The notes under the pieces were generated by a model that was not told the DNA's origin, did no database searches, and was given only the letters and a program-made list of their open reading frames with translations. From contig NZ_QAVX01000009.1 in the NCBI RefSeq assembly GCF_003121485.1, positions 79,258 through 143,257 on the forward strand: 64,000 nucleotides of DNA. The letters run 5' to 3'. Below, one piece after another: positions 25,793 through 36,803 of the stretch. Numbering within the stretch: the stretch's first letter is position 1; each line of letters starts with the position of its first letter. Both the position numbers and the translations under genes were made by a program. The stretch comes from Dyella sp. C11. GTDB lineage: Bacteria > Pseudomonadota > Gammaproteobacteria > Xanthomonadales > Rhodanobacteraceae.

Positions 25793-25944
25793 GCATTGGA
25801 CAAGTCCAGTCGGCATCGGATGCTACGACGCCTCCGCCCCCGCAACTGAAAGCGGTAGGACGTCGGCTACATCGGAAAACTACGCTGCCCGACACGAGCA
25901 ATGTGCATGGCACGATAGCGATCTCTAACCAAGCGTTTCACTGT

Positions 25945-25978
25945 AAAAAAGCGTCGCAATTTATTGCGACGCTTTTTT
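25945..25978. terminator. Perfect bidirectional hairpin terminator
   Basis: Sixteen-base arms (AAAAAAGCGTCGCAAT and its exact complement) enclose a 2-nt loop, with A-run on one side and T-run on the other. It can end transcription from either direction. It separates the ACMSD operon from the low-GC orphan gene, only 24 bp before the start of the latter. Confidence 0.9.
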
Positions 25979-26002
25979 TGCAACCTGGGAGGGGACGTAC
26001 TC

Positions 26003-26896
26003 ATGAAATTCCACGCGATACCCGGCATATTCATTGGCGTATTTGGCATAACGGCAACTGCTAATGCCTTTGACGGCATTCTCGATCAATGCCAGACATG
26101 CACGACGGATGCTTATTTTCGCCAAACAGCCAAGTCCTACTACGACCTCGGCAATCCAACGCTCTACAACCTCAAGACCGGAGCAATTCACTCCTACCGC
26201 CTCAGCCTGAAGCGGGGCTATTCCCAGGAATTTGATCCGCCGCCAGACGCGATCGAGGTTACTGAAGTATCAGTTGATTCAGCCATCTATAGCGCTTTCG
26301 TCAATCTAAGCGGCTTCTATCAAATCGCAGGATTCAAGCTGCAAGGAGCAATCAATATTCCCTACACCGATTTGGGTTCAAATATTCCCGGACTCAATCA
26401 AGGTACTACGGCCTATGACGTAACCGAAGATGCGAATCTGCGTAACCGTATTGGCTTCGAAATCGTCAATAACAGAGATCGATGGAATCAAGTTCGATCC
26501 TTCTACAACACCGTTAACGAAGCGGGACTTGTATTCTTCGGCCTCAAGAGTGAGATATCGCTGGAAGTTCGAATCACCTTTGCCGATGGCAGTTACGTCA
26601 TCTACCGAAAGACCGCCAACGACGCTAACCAGACGCAGCTGCAATTCGTGCCTGGCAGCGCAAGAACACCAAAAACCCAACTTATCCCCGACTCAATCCA
26701 ACCTCAAAACCAAGGGAAATGGTATGGACCCGGGGCTGGTGGCGATGATATGGGTCGGTTTGGCAAGCACATGAACTCCATCGGTGCTCCAACTGATTGG
26801 AACTACAACGGCGGCTCAAGCCCTCGCGAGGTCGTATGTACATGGAAGGTTGGGCAAGGTGGTAACACCCTAATCTGTGCCGCCGCAGCTTACTGA
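26003..26896 (+). CDS. Secreted orphan protein in a low-GC island
   Basis: The start at ATG 26003 has a strong GGGAGGGG ribosome binding site and yields 297 residues with a signal peptide (cleavage after TANA). The mature protein begins with a CQTC motif and is rich in Asn, Tyr and Thr; a later part reads like beta-strands (EISLEVRITFADGSYVIYRK). The C-terminus has a Cys pair. No family was recognised. Base composition is near 48% GC and many codons end in A or T, unlike all neighbours (about 65%), which points to horizontal acquisition. Confidence 0.75.
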   Translation: MKFHAIPGIFIGVFGITATANAFDGILDQCQTCTTDAYFRQTAKSYYDLGNPTLYNLKTGAIHSYRLSLKRGYSQEFDPPPDAIEVTEVSVDSAIYSAFVNLSGFYQIAGFKLQGAINIPYTDLGSNIPGLNQGTTAYDVTEDANLRNRIGFEIVNNRDRWNQVRSFYNTVNEAGLVFFGLKSEISLEVRITFADGSYVIYRKTANDANQTQLQFVPGSARTPKTQLIPDSIQPQNQGKWYGPGAGGDDMGRFGKHMNSIGAPTDWNYNGGSSPREVVCTWKVGQGGNTLICAAAAY

Positions 26897-27009
26897 CATT
26901 CGAGCGTGTCATGGAACGAGGCCGTATCCATGGGTGACGCCTCGTTTCAGTTGGAGTATCGAGGCCAAGTCATGGCAATCTAGCTTCTTGTCCAAGCGTG
27001 ACTAAGTTT

Positions 27010-28290
27010 ATGCCCTACAGATACGAAAACACCCTCGCTTGGGCGCAAGCGCAGGACGCCGCCGACCCGCTCCGCTCCTTCCGCGATGAATTCCTGATAC
27101 CTCCGCACGAAGGCAGGGACAGCCACTACTTCTGCGGCAATTCGCTGGGGCTGCAACCGCGCGCCGTGCGTGACGCACTGGCCGCGGAACTGGACGACTG
27201 GGCGGGGCTTGCGGTGGAAGGCCACTTCAAGGGTCGCCTGCCGTGGATGAATTACCACGAGTTCGTGCGCGACGACCTCGCCACCGTGGTGGGTGCGCAG
27301 CCGTCCGAAGTGGTGGCGATGAACACGCTGGGCGTGAACCTGCACCTGATGATGGTGAGCTTCTACCGGCCCACGCCGGAACGCCACGCCATCCTTATCG
27401 AATCAGGCTCGTTTCCCACCGATCGCTATGCGGTGGAATCGCAGATTCGTTTCCATGGCTTCGACCCGGCGACGTCGCTGATCGAACTGAAGGGCGATGA
27501 AGCCAACGGCACCATTTCGATGGAAGCCATCGAGCGTGTACTGGCCGAACACGGCTCCCGCATCGCACTGGTGATGCTGCCCGGCGTGCAGTACCGCACG
27601 GGGCAGGCCTTCGACCTCGCCGCCATCACGCGTCTCGCCAGCCGCCATGGCTGCATGGTCGGCTTCGATCTCGCGCATGCGGTGGGCAATCTGCCCTTGC
27701 AGTTGCACGACATCGGCGCGGACTTCGCCATCTGGTGCAGCTACAAGTACCTCAACAGCGGGCCGGGCGCGGTCGGCGGTGCGTTCGTGCACGAACGCCA
27801 TGCGCGCACCACCCTGCCGCGCTTCGCCGGCTGGTGGGGCCACGACAAGACCACGCGCTTCCAGATGGGCCCGGCATTCGTGCCCACCTACGGCGCGGAC
27901 GGCTGGCAGCTGAGCAACCCGCCCATCCTGGCGCTCGCACCGCTGCGCGTGTCGCTGGAAATCTTCGTGCGTGCAGGCATGGCGAACCTACGCGAGAAGT
28001 CGCTGCGCCTCACCGGCTACCTGGAATGGCTGGTGCAGACCCAGCTGAGCGACGTGCTGGAAGTGGTAACGCCCAGCGATCCGGCGCGCCGCGGCTCCCA
28101 GTTGTCCATCCGCGTTCAGGGTGGCCGCGAGCGCGGTCGTTCGCTGTTCGAATACCTGATGGAGAACGGTATCGTCGGCGACTGGCGCGAACCGGACGTG
28201 ATTCGCATCTCGCCCACGCCGCTGTACAACCGCTTCGCCGATTGCGTGGCGTTTGTCGAAGCCGCTCGCGCCTGGGCAACCAAGGCCTGA
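27010..28290 (+). CDS. kynU: Kynureninase
   Basis: KynU cleaves (3-hydroxy)kynurenine to (3-hydroxy)anthranilate and alanine, with PLP. The 426-residue protein shows YFCGNSLGLQPRAVRDAL near the N-terminus, VGFDLAHAVGNLPLQLHD (PLP Asp), the Schiff-base Lys in WCSYKYLNSGPGAVGGAF, and 'RGGSQLSIRVQ' (written in the protein as RRGSQLSIRV) near the C-terminus. ATG 27010 was preferred over GTG 26998 because the alignment with other KynU proteins starts there; neither has a strong ribosome binding site. Works with ACMSD upstream. Confidence 0.95.
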   Translation: MPYRYENTLAWAQAQDAADPLRSFRDEFLIPPHEGRDSHYFCGNSLGLQPRAVRDALAAELDDWAGLAVEGHFKGRLPWMNYHEFVRDDLATVVGAQPSEVVAMNTLGVNLHLMMVSFYRPTPERHAILIESGSFPTDRYAVESQIRFHGFDPATSLIELKGDEANGTISMEAIERVLAEHGSRIALVMLPGVQYRTGQAFDLAAITRLASRHGCMVGFDLAHAVGNLPLQLHDIGADFAIWCSYKYLNSGPGAVGGAFVHERHARTTLPRFAGWWGHDKTTRFQMGPAFVPTYGADGWQLSNPPILALAPLRVSLEIFVRAGMANLREKSLRLTGYLEWLVQTQLSDVLEVVTPSDPARRGSQLSIRVQGGRERGRSLFEYLMENGIVGDWREPDVIRISPTPLYNRFADCVAFVEAARAWATKA

Positions 28291-28317
28291 GAGTTCGCGG
28301 GCAAATGGACGTCCAGC

Positions 28318-28351
28318 CGTCCGCGGACTGTCCGCGGACGCTGTCCGCAGC
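28318..28351. promoter_or_regulatory. Tandem 10-bp palindromes GTCCGCGGAC
   Basis: Two perfect self-complementary decamers GTCCGCGGAC lie at 28319-28328 and 28330-28339, one helical turn apart, and a third, imperfect copy (GTCCGCAGCC) begins at 28343. Together the first two form a 23-bp perfect inverted repeat. The site lies 28 bp behind kynU and 115 bp before the next gene. It could be an operator for a dimeric regulator or a hairpin of the kynU transcript end; there is no T-run. Confidence 0.55.
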
Positions 28352-28455
28352 CCCGCCTGTCTTCGGGTAACCTTCCGCATCAAGCACTTGGGCTACGCTC
28401 CGTTTTGGCACGCCCATTGCCTGATGATAAGCACCACTCCAGACAAGGAATGCCC

Positions 28456-28938
28456 ATGCGTACCGTCCGACTGAGCTGTCTGATGTCCCTGCTTCTCGGC
28501 GCCGCCGCCGCACACGCCGCCGCGCCGGATGCACCGCCCACGGGCGACGAACTCAACCGCACCATCGCCGCGCTCGACACCAAGGTGTTCGACGCCTACA
28601 ACACCTGCGACATGACGACATTCGGCACGTTCTTCAGCGCGGACGTCGAGTTCTATCACGACAAGGGTGGCCTGATGACCGGCCGCGACGCCGTGGTGGA
28701 CGCCACCCGCAGGAACATCTGCCACAAGGTAAAGCGCGAGCTGGTCGGTACGCTCGAGGTCTATCCGATAAAGGATTACGGCGCGATCGAAATGGGCACG
28801 CACCGCTTCTGCAAGCTCGATACCGGCAAATGCGAAGGCATCGGCAAGTTCCTCCACATCTGGCGCTACCAGAACGGCCAGTGGCAGATGACGCGCGTGG
28901 TGAGCTACGACCATCACGCCATCGACAGCGGCAAGTAA
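28456..28938 (+). CDS. Exported NTF2-like (DUF4440/SnoaL-type) protein
   Basis: The start at ATG 28456 (AAGGA upstream) gives 160 residues with a signal peptide ending AAAAHA. The mature domain has the NTF2 cone: 'FDAYNTCDMTTFGTFFSADV', 'EFYHDKGGLMTGRDAVVDAT' and the closing strands 'FLHIWRYQNGQWQMTRVVSY'. Such domains bind or convert small hydrophobic ligands; the ligand here is unknown. The gene is monocistronic and convergent with proA. Confidence 0.85.
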   Translation: MRTVRLSCLMSLLLGAAAAHAAAPDAPPTGDELNRTIAALDTKVFDAYNTCDMTTFGTFFSADVEFYHDKGGLMTGRDAVVDATRRNICHKVKRELVGTLEVYPIKDYGAIEMGTHRFCKLDTGKCEGIGKFLHIWRYQNGQWQMTRVVSYDHHAIDSGK

Positions 28939-28952
28939 AACCACACCCTGAT

Positions 28953-29035
28953 TTGTTGTGGGAGCGCACCCTGTGCGCGACTGGCTCAACAGACATCGCT
29001 AGCCCAGTCGCGCACAGGGTGCGCTCCCACAACAA
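28953..29035. repeat. REP-type palindrome, family B, between convergent genes
   Basis: A nearly perfect 33-bp stem (TTGTTGTGGGAGCGCACCCT... and its complement) with a ~15-bp loop, placed exactly between the convergent genes at 28938 and 29046. In that position it can serve as a shared transcription end or RNA-stability hairpin for both. Confidence 0.92.
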
Positions 29036-29045
29036 GCAATGCGAC

Positions 29046-30307
<1,262 letters not shown>

Positions 30308-30311
<4 letters not shown>

Positions 30312-31483
30312 GCGTCGATGTCCCCTGTGGTTTCGATGTCGACCAGCGTGGCGAGATCGTCTCGGTGCACGATCTCCGCGCCGTAGCTGTAGCCCAGCAG
30401 GGGCTCGATGTCGCGACTGTGTCGCCCGGCCATGCGCTTCACTTCAACCGCACCGTACTGGCTAAGCCCACGCGCCACGACGCGGGCCGCCTCGTCCACG
30501 ATCTCCACGAGATCGCCGCGATGGAATTCCCCGGTTACGTCGAGCACACCACCGGGCAGCAGCGAAGCGCGACCACCTGCCAACGCCCGCGCTGCACCGG
30601 CATCCACTTGGATGCGCCCCGGCGCGGCAGGCGCATGGCGCAACCAATATTTGCGTGCCTGCATGCGCGTCTTGCCCGCCACGAAGAACGTGCCCCGCAA
30701 CTGCCCCTGCGCCAGCGCGTCGACCGTTTCCGAACGCCTGCCACTGAAGATCGCGGTGGGAACGCCTGCAGCACCGGCCTTGGCGGCGGCTTCCAGCTTC
30801 GTGCGCATGCCACCGGTGCCGACGGTGCTGCCGCTGCCACCGGCCATCGCCATCACTTCCGGCGTCAATGCCTCAATACGCTGCAAAGGCGTTGCCAGGG
30901 GATCGCGCCGTGGATCGGCGGTGTAAAGCGCATCGATATCCGAGGCGATCAGCAACAGGTCCGCGTCCACCAGCGCAGCCACGATCGCGGCGAGGTTGTC
31001 GTTGTCGCCGAGCTTGAGTTCGTCCACGGCCACCGTGTCGTTCTCGTTCACCACCGGCAGCACATCCAGCGTCAGCAGCTCTCTCAAGGTGGCGCGTGCA
31101 TTGAGGTAACGGCGGCGATTGCGCAGGTCGTCGTGCGTCAGCAGCACCTGGGCGACCGGCCGTGAACTCAGCGACTGCCATAACGCGATCATCGGCGCTT
31201 GCCCCAACGCGGCCAATGCCTGCCTCGCAGCAATATCGCCGCCGCTTGGCGTGTGCGCGCGCAGTTGGGCACGCCCTGCGGCCACGGCACCCGACGACAC
31301 CAGCACGACCTGGCGACCGGCGTCACGACTGGCACGGATGAAGTCCGCCAAGGCCGCGGCATAGATTGATGTGAGGCCACCGCCGTCGGCCGCAAGCAGG
31401 TTGCTGCCCACCTTCAGCACGCAACGACGCCATGTGGGCAGCGCCTGCATGGGAATAACCTGCGAGCGCTGCCCTTCGTTCAT
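30308..31483 (-). CDS. proB: Glutamate 5-kinase with PUA domain
   Basis: ProB phosphorylates glutamate, the first and usually proline-inhibited step of proline synthesis. The 391-residue protein has an amino-acid-kinase domain ([35 protein letters not shown], '[20 protein letters not shown]', '[20 protein letters not shown]') and a C-terminal PUA domain (about 290-370). The start at 31483 overlaps the stop of the upstream cupin gene (ATGA); an internal ATG at 31450 is the alternative. It overlaps proA downstream. Confidence 0.97.
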
Positions 31484-31854
31484 GCGTGATCGCCCAAGGG
31501 CGTTTCGATACGATCCCCGTGGCTGCGGGGCGAGGAAACGACCAGCATCCGCACGTCGGCGTGGCTGTCGTTACGGACTTGATGGGGGCGCCCGGGTGGC
31601 ACATGGAGACCCTGCCTGGGCGACAATCGGTGTGACGCGCCGTCCAGCTCGATGGTCAGCTCCCCCTGAAGCACATAGAAGAACTGGCGGGAGCGCTCAT
31701 GGCGGTGACGAACCTCCCACGCGCCCTGGGGCATGCGTTCTTCGATCACACTGAGGTCCGCGCCGGCCAGCAGATGCCAGCCGTCGCAGTCTTGTCCCCA
31801 GTGGTAGTGTTCGGCATTTTCCGTGCTGACGGTTCCCATGCCGATCTCCAACAT
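31480..31854 (-). CDS. Cupin-domain protein inserted between argH and proB
   Basis: The 124-residue cupin has motif 1 'WEVRHRHERSRQFFYVLQGE' (residues about 46-65; His, His, Gln/Glu region) and motif 2 'GLHVPPGRPHQVRN'. The metal site appears complete. It sits 11 bp after argH and overlaps the proB start by four bases, so it is translated as part of the arginine-proline operon. No direct role in either pathway is known; a regulatory or side-product-handling role would be a guess. Confidence 0.88.
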   Translation of the reverse strand: MLEIGMGTVSTENAEHYHWGQDCDGWHLLAGADLSVIEERMPQGAWEVRHRHERSRQFFYVLQGELTIELDGASHRLSPRQGLHVPPGRPHQVRNDSHADVRMLVVSSPRSHGDRIETPLGDHA

Positions 31855-31865
31855 GCCTATTCCTT

Positions 31866-33161
31866 TTAGCCGTCCAGACGGCTGAGTCTATCGCGCAATG
31901 CGTCCAGGCGCAGGTCGTTTCCGGAACCGGGCGAGACGCGTGCTGCGAGGCTGGCCTCGGGCGTGCGTCCCTCGCCGGCCGAGGCGGCCGCATCCGCTGC
32001 CGCACGATACGCATCGCGGAAGGGTACGCCCGCCGCTGCCTGCTCGATCGCCACGTCGGTGGCATACATGGCCGGCTCGATGGCGGCGCGCATGGCCGGC
32101 TCGTTCCATTCCATGCGGGCCAGCAGGTCCGGCACCAGTTCCAGCGCGGCCAGGCCATGACGGCAACCGTGGAACAGGGAACCTTTGGAGAACTGCAGGT
32201 CACGCTGATAGCCCGACGGCAGCGACAGCAGCTGCTCGATCTCGGTACGGGCGGCGGCGACACTGGCGTAGCTGGCGCGCAGCAGCTCCACCACGTCCGG
32301 ATTGCGCTTGTTCGGCATGATCGAGCTGCCTGTGGTGTATTCGCTCGGCAGCTTCACGAAGTTGAATTCGGCCGTGGTGAACAGCGAGAGGTCCCACGCC
32401 AGGCGACGCAGGTCCAGCAGCGCCGCGGCAATGGCTTCCAGCACGGCCATTTCGAACTTGCCACGCGAGAGCTGTGCGTAGATGGGCGACACCTGCATGC
32501 GGGCAAAACCCAGCGCCTGCGTGGTGTGCTCGCGGTCCAGCTTGAGGTTCACGCCATAGCCCGCCGCCGTACCCAGCGGGTTGGCATCGATCAGCAGCGC
32601 GGTCTGCTGCGCACGCAGCGCGTTGTCGATGAAACCCTCGGCAAAGCCCGCAAACCACATGCCGGTGGACGACACCACCGCACGCTGCAGATGCGTATAG
32701 CCCGGCAACGGGATGGCCGGCTGCGCGGCGCGATCCAGGCAAACCTTGGCAATGGCCTTGCAGGTGCCTTCGAGCGTGGCCAGCTGCTCCTTCAGCCACA
32801 GGCGCGTGGCGACCAGGATCTGGTCATTGCGGCTGCGACCGGTGTGCACGCGGCGGCCGGCATCACCCAGGCGCTCGGTAAGACGCGCCTCGATGGCCGA
32901 GTGGCCATCTTCATAACGGTCGTCGAGCACGAAGTTGCCGGCGCGGAAGTCCTCCGCCAGCACGTCGAGCTCGCGCTTCAACGCCGCGGCTTCATCCCCG
33001 CTCACCACACCGATGTTGGCTAGCCCTTCCACATGCGCCTTGCTGGCCGTGATGTCGTGCAGGAAGAACTCGCGATCCAGCACCACGTCGTCGCCCGCGA
33101 GGAACGTCATGATGCGGGTGTCGATCTTGATGTTGGATTTTTGCCAGAGAGGTTGGGTCAT
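31866..33161 (-). CDS. argH: Argininosuccinate lyase
   Basis: ArgH splits argininosuccinate to arginine and fumarate. The 431-residue protein shows the fumarase/ASL superfamily signature [18 protein letters not shown] near residue 276, '[20 protein letters not shown]', '[20 protein letters not shown]' and '[11 protein letters not shown]'. The start at 33161 (CAGGA upstream) was preferred over in-frame upstream codons that fall inside a repeat. It is separated from argC by that repeat. Confidence 0.97.
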   Translation of the reverse strand: MTQPLWQKSNIKIDTRIMTFLAGDDVVLDREFFLHDITASKAHVEGLANIGVVSGDEAAALKRELDVLAEDFRAGNFVLDDRYEDGHSAIEARLTERLGDAGRRVHTGRSRNDQILVATRLWLKEQLATLEGTCKAIAKVCLDRAAQPAIPLPGYTHLQRAVVSSTGMWFAGFAEGFIDNALRAQQTALLIDANPLGTAAGYGVNLKLDREHTTQALGFARMQVSPIYAQLSRGKFEMAVLEAIAAALLDLRRLAWDLSLFTTAEFNFVKLPSEYTTGSSIMPNKRNPDVVELLRASYASVAAARTEIEQLLSLPSGYQRDLQFSKGSLFHGCRHGLAALELVPDLLARMEWNEPAMRAAIEPAMYATDVAIEQAAAGVPFRDAYRAAADAAASAGEGRTPEASLAARVSPGSGNDLRLDALRDRLSRLDG

Positions 33162-33202
33162 CGTGGTGTCCTGCAATCTTGGTAAGGCGCCATCTTTCTG
33201 CT

Positions 33203-33326
33203 CGTCATTCCGGCGCAGGCCGGAATCCAGCAGAGACACGGCCTGGTTGTCGCAAAAAGCTGATCTGCTGCTACCGCAGGGACCCTTCGCCATCGCATCT
33301 GGATTCCGGCCTGCGCCGGAATGACG
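33203..33326. repeat. Inverted repeat, CGTCATTCCGGCGCAGG family
   Basis: CGTCATTCCGGCGCAGGCCG (from 33203) and its complement ending at 33326 form ~27-bp arms, each itself palindromic (CCGGCGCAGGCCGG), around ~70 bp. It lies in the argC-argH junction and abuts the argC stop codon. A second copy is at 47107-47238. It resembles, by shape, the dRS3-type elements of Neisseria; no relation has been tested. Confidence 0.9.
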
Positions 33327-33327
33327 G

Positions 33328-34284
33328 TCAGGTGATCGGGATCGCCGTGTACTCGTCAACGCCAATGGCGCGATTGATGTTCTGCATGGCCTGCGTCGCC
33401 GCGCCCTTCAGGAGGTTGTCGAGCGTGGCCACCACCACGACACGCTTGCCGTCGTTGGACACGGCAAAACCGCCGATATCCACGTGGTGCTTGTTGGCGA
33501 TGTGGCTGACCCACGGCGCCTCATCCACCACATGCACCAGCTTTTCGCCTTCGTACGCACCGTTGAAGCGCTGCACGATGTCCTCACGCTTCACCTGGCG
33601 TGCCAGATACAGGTTCGTGGTGACCGTGAGCCCGCGGAAATGCGGCGCCACGTGCGGCATGAACTCCACCGGCACATTCAAATGCCGGCTCGCTTCCTTC
33701 TCGTGCATGTGACCGGTGAGCGAGTACGGCATCAGGTTGTCGCGCAGCTTCTCCGGGTTGTTCTTGTCCGACGGCGTGGTGCCGGCACCGGAGTAGCCGG
33801 ATACGCCAAAGCTCACCGGCGGTGCCGCCAGCAGATCCTTCAGCGGTGCGATGGACAGCTGGATGGCAGTCGCGTAGCAACCCGGATTGCTGATGCGCTT
33901 CTCGCCGCGCCACAGCTGGCGCGTGAGTTCCGGCAGACCGTAGTACCACTTCTCGTTGAAACGATAATCGGCGGAAAGGTCGACGATGATCGTCTCAGGC
34001 CTGGCCTTGTCGATGGCTTCGACATACGGCGCAGCCTTCCCATTGGGGAGCGCCAGCACGACGATATCCGCGCCCTGCGCTGCCACGTCATCGGCGTCGA
34101 GGCTGGCGTAACGCAGCTCGCCTTCGAAACCCTCGACGTTATCCGCCACGCGCTGGCCATCCAGCTCACGCGAGGAAACAAACGCCAATTCCAGCGCCGG
34201 ATGTGCGGCCACCAGCCGGATCAGTTCGGCACCCGTGTGCCCGCGTGCGCCGACGATGCCGATGCGATGCTTGTTCGTGCTCAT
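33328..34284 (-). CDS. argC: N-acetyl-gamma-glutamyl-phosphate reductase
   Basis: ArgC reduces N-acetylglutamyl phosphate to the semialdehyde. The 318-residue protein has the NAD(P) site [20 protein letters not shown], the catalytic cysteine in [13 protein letters not shown] (about residue 132) and '[16 protein letters not shown]'. The length matches the Xanthomonas-type short ArgC. It begins 3 bp after the NAGS/kinase stop, so the two are co-translated. The C-terminus ends right at the repeat. Confidence 0.97.
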   Translation of the reverse strand: MSTNKHRIGIVGARGHTGAELIRLVAAHPALELAFVSSRELDGQRVADNVEGFEGELRYASLDADDVAAQGADIVVLALPNGKAAPYVEAIDKARPETIIVDLSADYRFNEKWYYGLPELTRQLWRGEKRISNPGCYATAIQLSIAPLKDLLAAPPVSFGVSGYSGAGTTPSDKNNPEKLRDNLMPYSLTGHMHEKEASRHLNVPVEFMPHVAPHFRGLTVTTNLYLARQVKREDIVQRFNGAYEGEKLVHVVDEAPWVSHIANKHHVDIGGFAVSNDGKRVVVVATLDNLLKGAATQAMQNINRAIGVDEYTAIPIT

Positions 34285-34287
34285 GGA

Positions 34288-35604
34288 TCAGTCCACCAGG
34301 GTCGGCAGGCGCTGCGCACAATGCGCGACGCAACGGGCGATCGTGTCGAAGTCTTCAATGCCGTACCAGAACACTTTCCAGCTCGGCTGCTTGAGGCAGC
34401 CATCGGATTCGGCATAGTAGAAATGGTTCACCGTGTTGCCGTGGCGCGAGCGCCAGAACAGTTGCGGATTTTCCTCGCGCATCACCTGCCACACGGCGCG
34501 GCCCAGGCCTTCACCCTGCGCGTCGTCGAGCACGGCGAACTTGTCGAGATACGGCAAGCCGCCTTCCATGGTCAGGATCATCGCGGTGCGGTAGTTCTCG
34601 CTTACGTACACGCGAAACGGCTTGGTGCGCTCGAAATAATCCGGCACCAGCGTACGACCGAAGCTGGACTCGATCAGCTCGCGCATGCGACCCAGGTCGA
34701 TGCCCTCCCACGACTCGAAACGCTTCACCTTCTCGCCACGACGCACCAGCGTGCCCGAACCCTTGTGCGTGAACAGTTCCTTCGCCAGCTCCGACGGCTT
34801 GGTGATGGATACCGACGAGGTCAGCGGCAGATCGTTCAGCAGGTCCGCGATCTGTTCGATCTTCAGGCGCATGCCGCCGTTGATCCACGGCTGGGCCATC
34901 AGGTGCTCGAACTCGGTGCTGAGATTGATCGAGTCGATGATGTTGCCCTTGTCGTCCAGCAGGCCGCCCGTGCCGGTGAGGAACACGATCTTGTACGGTT
35001 GCAGCACGCGCACCAGTTCGTTGGCGGCGAAATCGGCATTGACGTTGAGGATCTGCCCCTCTTCCGTCTCGCCGAGGCTGGCGATCACGGGAATGGAACC
35101 CGCACGCAAGCTGGCTTCGATCGGCGCGAGGTTGATGCTGGTGACCTTGCCCACCAGGCCATAGGTGTCGCGGTCCAGATAACTGGCCGTGAATACGCCC
35201 GACGGCACCGAAGTGGCACGCGTATCCATCGTCTGCAGCGCCTCGACCAGACGCAGGTTCTGCTCCTGGAACACCTTGCGCACGATGGCCAGCGCCTTGG
35301 GCGTGGTCACGCGCAGGCCGTTCACCGTGTGCTTCTCGATGCCGGCGGCGGAAAGTTCTTCGTCCAGCTGCGGGCCCGCGCCGTGCAGCACGATGGGTGT
35401 CAGGCCCACCTGCTGCAGGAAGGTGAGCGACGAGGTGAGTGCCGGCAGGTCGTCGCGCAGCACGGCGCCACCGACCTTCACCACGGCGAAGCGCTTGGCG
35501 TCCAGCTGCGAGAAGCGCTTGAGGTATTGCTGGATCTCCTTCGCGCTACCCATGCTCGAAAGCAGGCGGACGATGGTTTTCCGGGTGTGCTTGTGGGCTT
35601 CCAC
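34288..35604 (-). CDS. argB: Bifunctional N-acetylglutamate synthase/kinase (NAGS-K)
   Basis: The protein combines an amino-acid-kinase domain (about 1-290: [40 protein letters not shown], '[16 protein letters not shown]') and a C-terminal GNAT domain (about 300-438: '[20 protein letters not shown]', [20 protein letters not shown]). This 438-residue architecture matches the Xanthomonas NAGS/K, which makes N-acetylglutamate and phosphorylates it and resembles vertebrate NAGS. The start GTG 35604 was kept because homologues begin with the same [15 protein letters not shown] segment. It is feedback-controlled by arginine in the family. Confidence 0.93.
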   Translation of the reverse strand: MEAHKHTRKTIVRLLSSMGSAKEIQQYLKRFSQLDAKRFAVVKVGGAVLRDDLPALTSSLTFLQQVGLTPIVLHGAGPQLDEELSAAGIEKHTVNGLRVTTPKALAIVRKVFQEQNLRLVEALQTMDTRATSVPSGVFTASYLDRDTYGLVGKVTSINLAPIEASLRAGSIPVIASLGETEEGQILNVNADFAANELVRVLQPYKIVFLTGTGGLLDDKGNIIDSINLSTEFEHLMAQPWINGGMRLKIEQIADLLNDLPLTSSVSITKPSELAKELFTHKGSGTLVRRGEKVKRFESWEGIDLGRMRELIESSFGRTLVPDYFERTKPFRVYVSENYRTAMILTMEGGLPYLDKFAVLDDAQGEGLGRAVWQVMREENPQLFWRSRHGNTVNHFYYAESDGCLKQPSWKVFWYGIEDFDTIARCVAHCAQRLPTLVD

Positions 35605-35610
35605 TGTTGC

Positions 35611-36705
35611 TTAACTCTTGTCGATGATGCGGTAGATGGTGTCGGCGTAATGCTGCAATTGGTCGAGTGAAACCCACTCGTCGGCGGTATGCGCCTGCGC
35701 GATGTCGCCGGGGCCGTAGACGAAGCTGGTGTAGCCGGCAGCGGAGAACAGCGCCGCCTCGGTCCAGAAGTCCACGGCGTTGCCGATGGGAATGTTCAAC
35801 TCGTCGGCGAGGTCACGCGCTGCGAGGCGACGCGTTTCCGCCGTGGCTGTGTCGCCAGCAGGCAGCGAATCGCCGTGGAAGAGTTCGTCGAACTCTACCG
35901 GCTGCGGTTCGACCAGCGTGCGGAACGTGTTGAGCAGGTCTTTCGGGTTCATCGTCGGCAACGGACGGAAACCGAAACGGACATCCGCCGACGGCGCGAT
36001 CATGTTTGCCTTGATGCCACCATCGATGCGACCGATGTTGAAGCGCAGGCCGGTAAGGCCTCCGAAGCGCTCATGCGCCTGCTTCTCCACGTAGTCGAGC
36101 GCCGCAGCACCCCAACGCACCACCTGATGCACGGCGCTGTCGCTGGGCTTCTGCTCGCCCGACGCGTGACCGGCACTGCCCTTGAAGCGCATCTGCACCG
36201 AATGGATGCCGCGATGCGCCAGCACCGCTTCACCCTTGGTCGGCTCGGCCACGATGATGGCGTCGTACGCCGGCTTGTCCTTGAGGAAACCGGCGATGCA
36301 GCGCGGGTCGTTGGCTTCTTCGTCGGTCGACAGCAACAGCGCCATGTCGCCCTTGGTGACGTTCGCCACGGCGACAAGCGCAGCGGCTGCGCCCTTGATG
36401 TCGCATGCGCCCAGGCCAATCGCGCGATCCTCCGTCACGCGCAGCTCGTGCGGACTGGCCGTCCAGTGCGGTGAATCGGGCACGGTATCCAGGTGCACGT
36501 TGAACAGCACTTTCGGTTGGCCACGCACGGCGTACAGCGTCACGGCGCCTGCGCCGTAGTCGGTCGCGGTGACGTCGAAGCCCGGCAGGTTGTCCCGCAG
36601 GTAGTCGAAGATGCCGCCGGTGCCGATCTCGCGCGGCGGATTGCGCGTGTCGTAGCTGACCAGCGCGCGAAGGTGTCGGAGAGTGTCGTCGAGTAGAGAG
36701 CTCAT
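35611..36705 (-). CDS. argE': N-acetyl-L-citrulline deacetylase
   Basis: The 364-residue M20-family metallohydrolase has the first metal motif VLFNVHLDTVPDSPHWTASP (His-x-Asp), GLGACDIKGAAAALVAV, the catalytic/metal DEEAND, 'AHRGIHSVQMRFKGSAGHAS' and a late His near the C-terminus. In organisms with acetylornithine carbamoyltransferase this enzyme removes acetate from acetylcitrulline, not acetylornithine; the neighbours argF' and NAGS-K make that assignment likely. It begins 4-6 bp upstream of the NAGS-K gene. Confidence 0.92.
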   Translation of the reverse strand: MSSLLDDTLRHLRALVSYDTRNPPREIGTGGIFDYLRDNLPGFDVTATDYGAGAVTLYAVRGQPKVLFNVHLDTVPDSPHWTASPHELRVTEDRAIGLGACDIKGAAAALVAVANVTKGDMALLLSTDEEANDPRCIAGFLKDKPAYDAIIVAEPTKGEAVLAHRGIHSVQMRFKGSAGHASGEQKPSDSAVHQVVRWGAAALDYVEKQAHERFGGLTGLRFNIGRIDGGIKANMIAPSADVRFGFRPLPTMNPKDLLNTFRTLVEPQPVEFDELFHGDSLPAGDTATAETRRLAARDLADELNIPIGNAVDFWTEAALFSAAGYTSFVYGPGDIAQAHTADEWVSLDQLQHYADTIYRIIDKS

Positions 36706-36746
36706 GCGATCCGGATAGTGAAGGGTTGCTTCGGGATTCCCTTAGC

Positions 36747-36794
36747 CGTCATCCCCGCGAACCCCGAAAAGGGGGCAAGGGCGGGAATGACGAG
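36747..36794. repeat. Short inverted repeat of the CGTCATYCC family
   Basis: CGTCATCCCCGCGAACCCCG ... GGGCGGGAATGACGAGC: an imperfect, shortened member of the repeat family, located between argG and argE'. Confidence 0.75.
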
Positions 36795-36803
36795 CAAAAA
36801 GAA

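Noticed and set aside
26998..27009. GTG at 26998 as start of kynU
   Set aside because: It adds four residues without homology; ATG 27010 fits the conserved start better, though neither site has a strong ribosome binding sequence.
33484..35670. 728-codon plus-strand open frame opposite argC and the NAGS-kinase gene
   Set aside because: It is a shadow of GC-rich codon usage: His/Arg/Gln-rich, no domain, exactly antisense to two well conserved genes.
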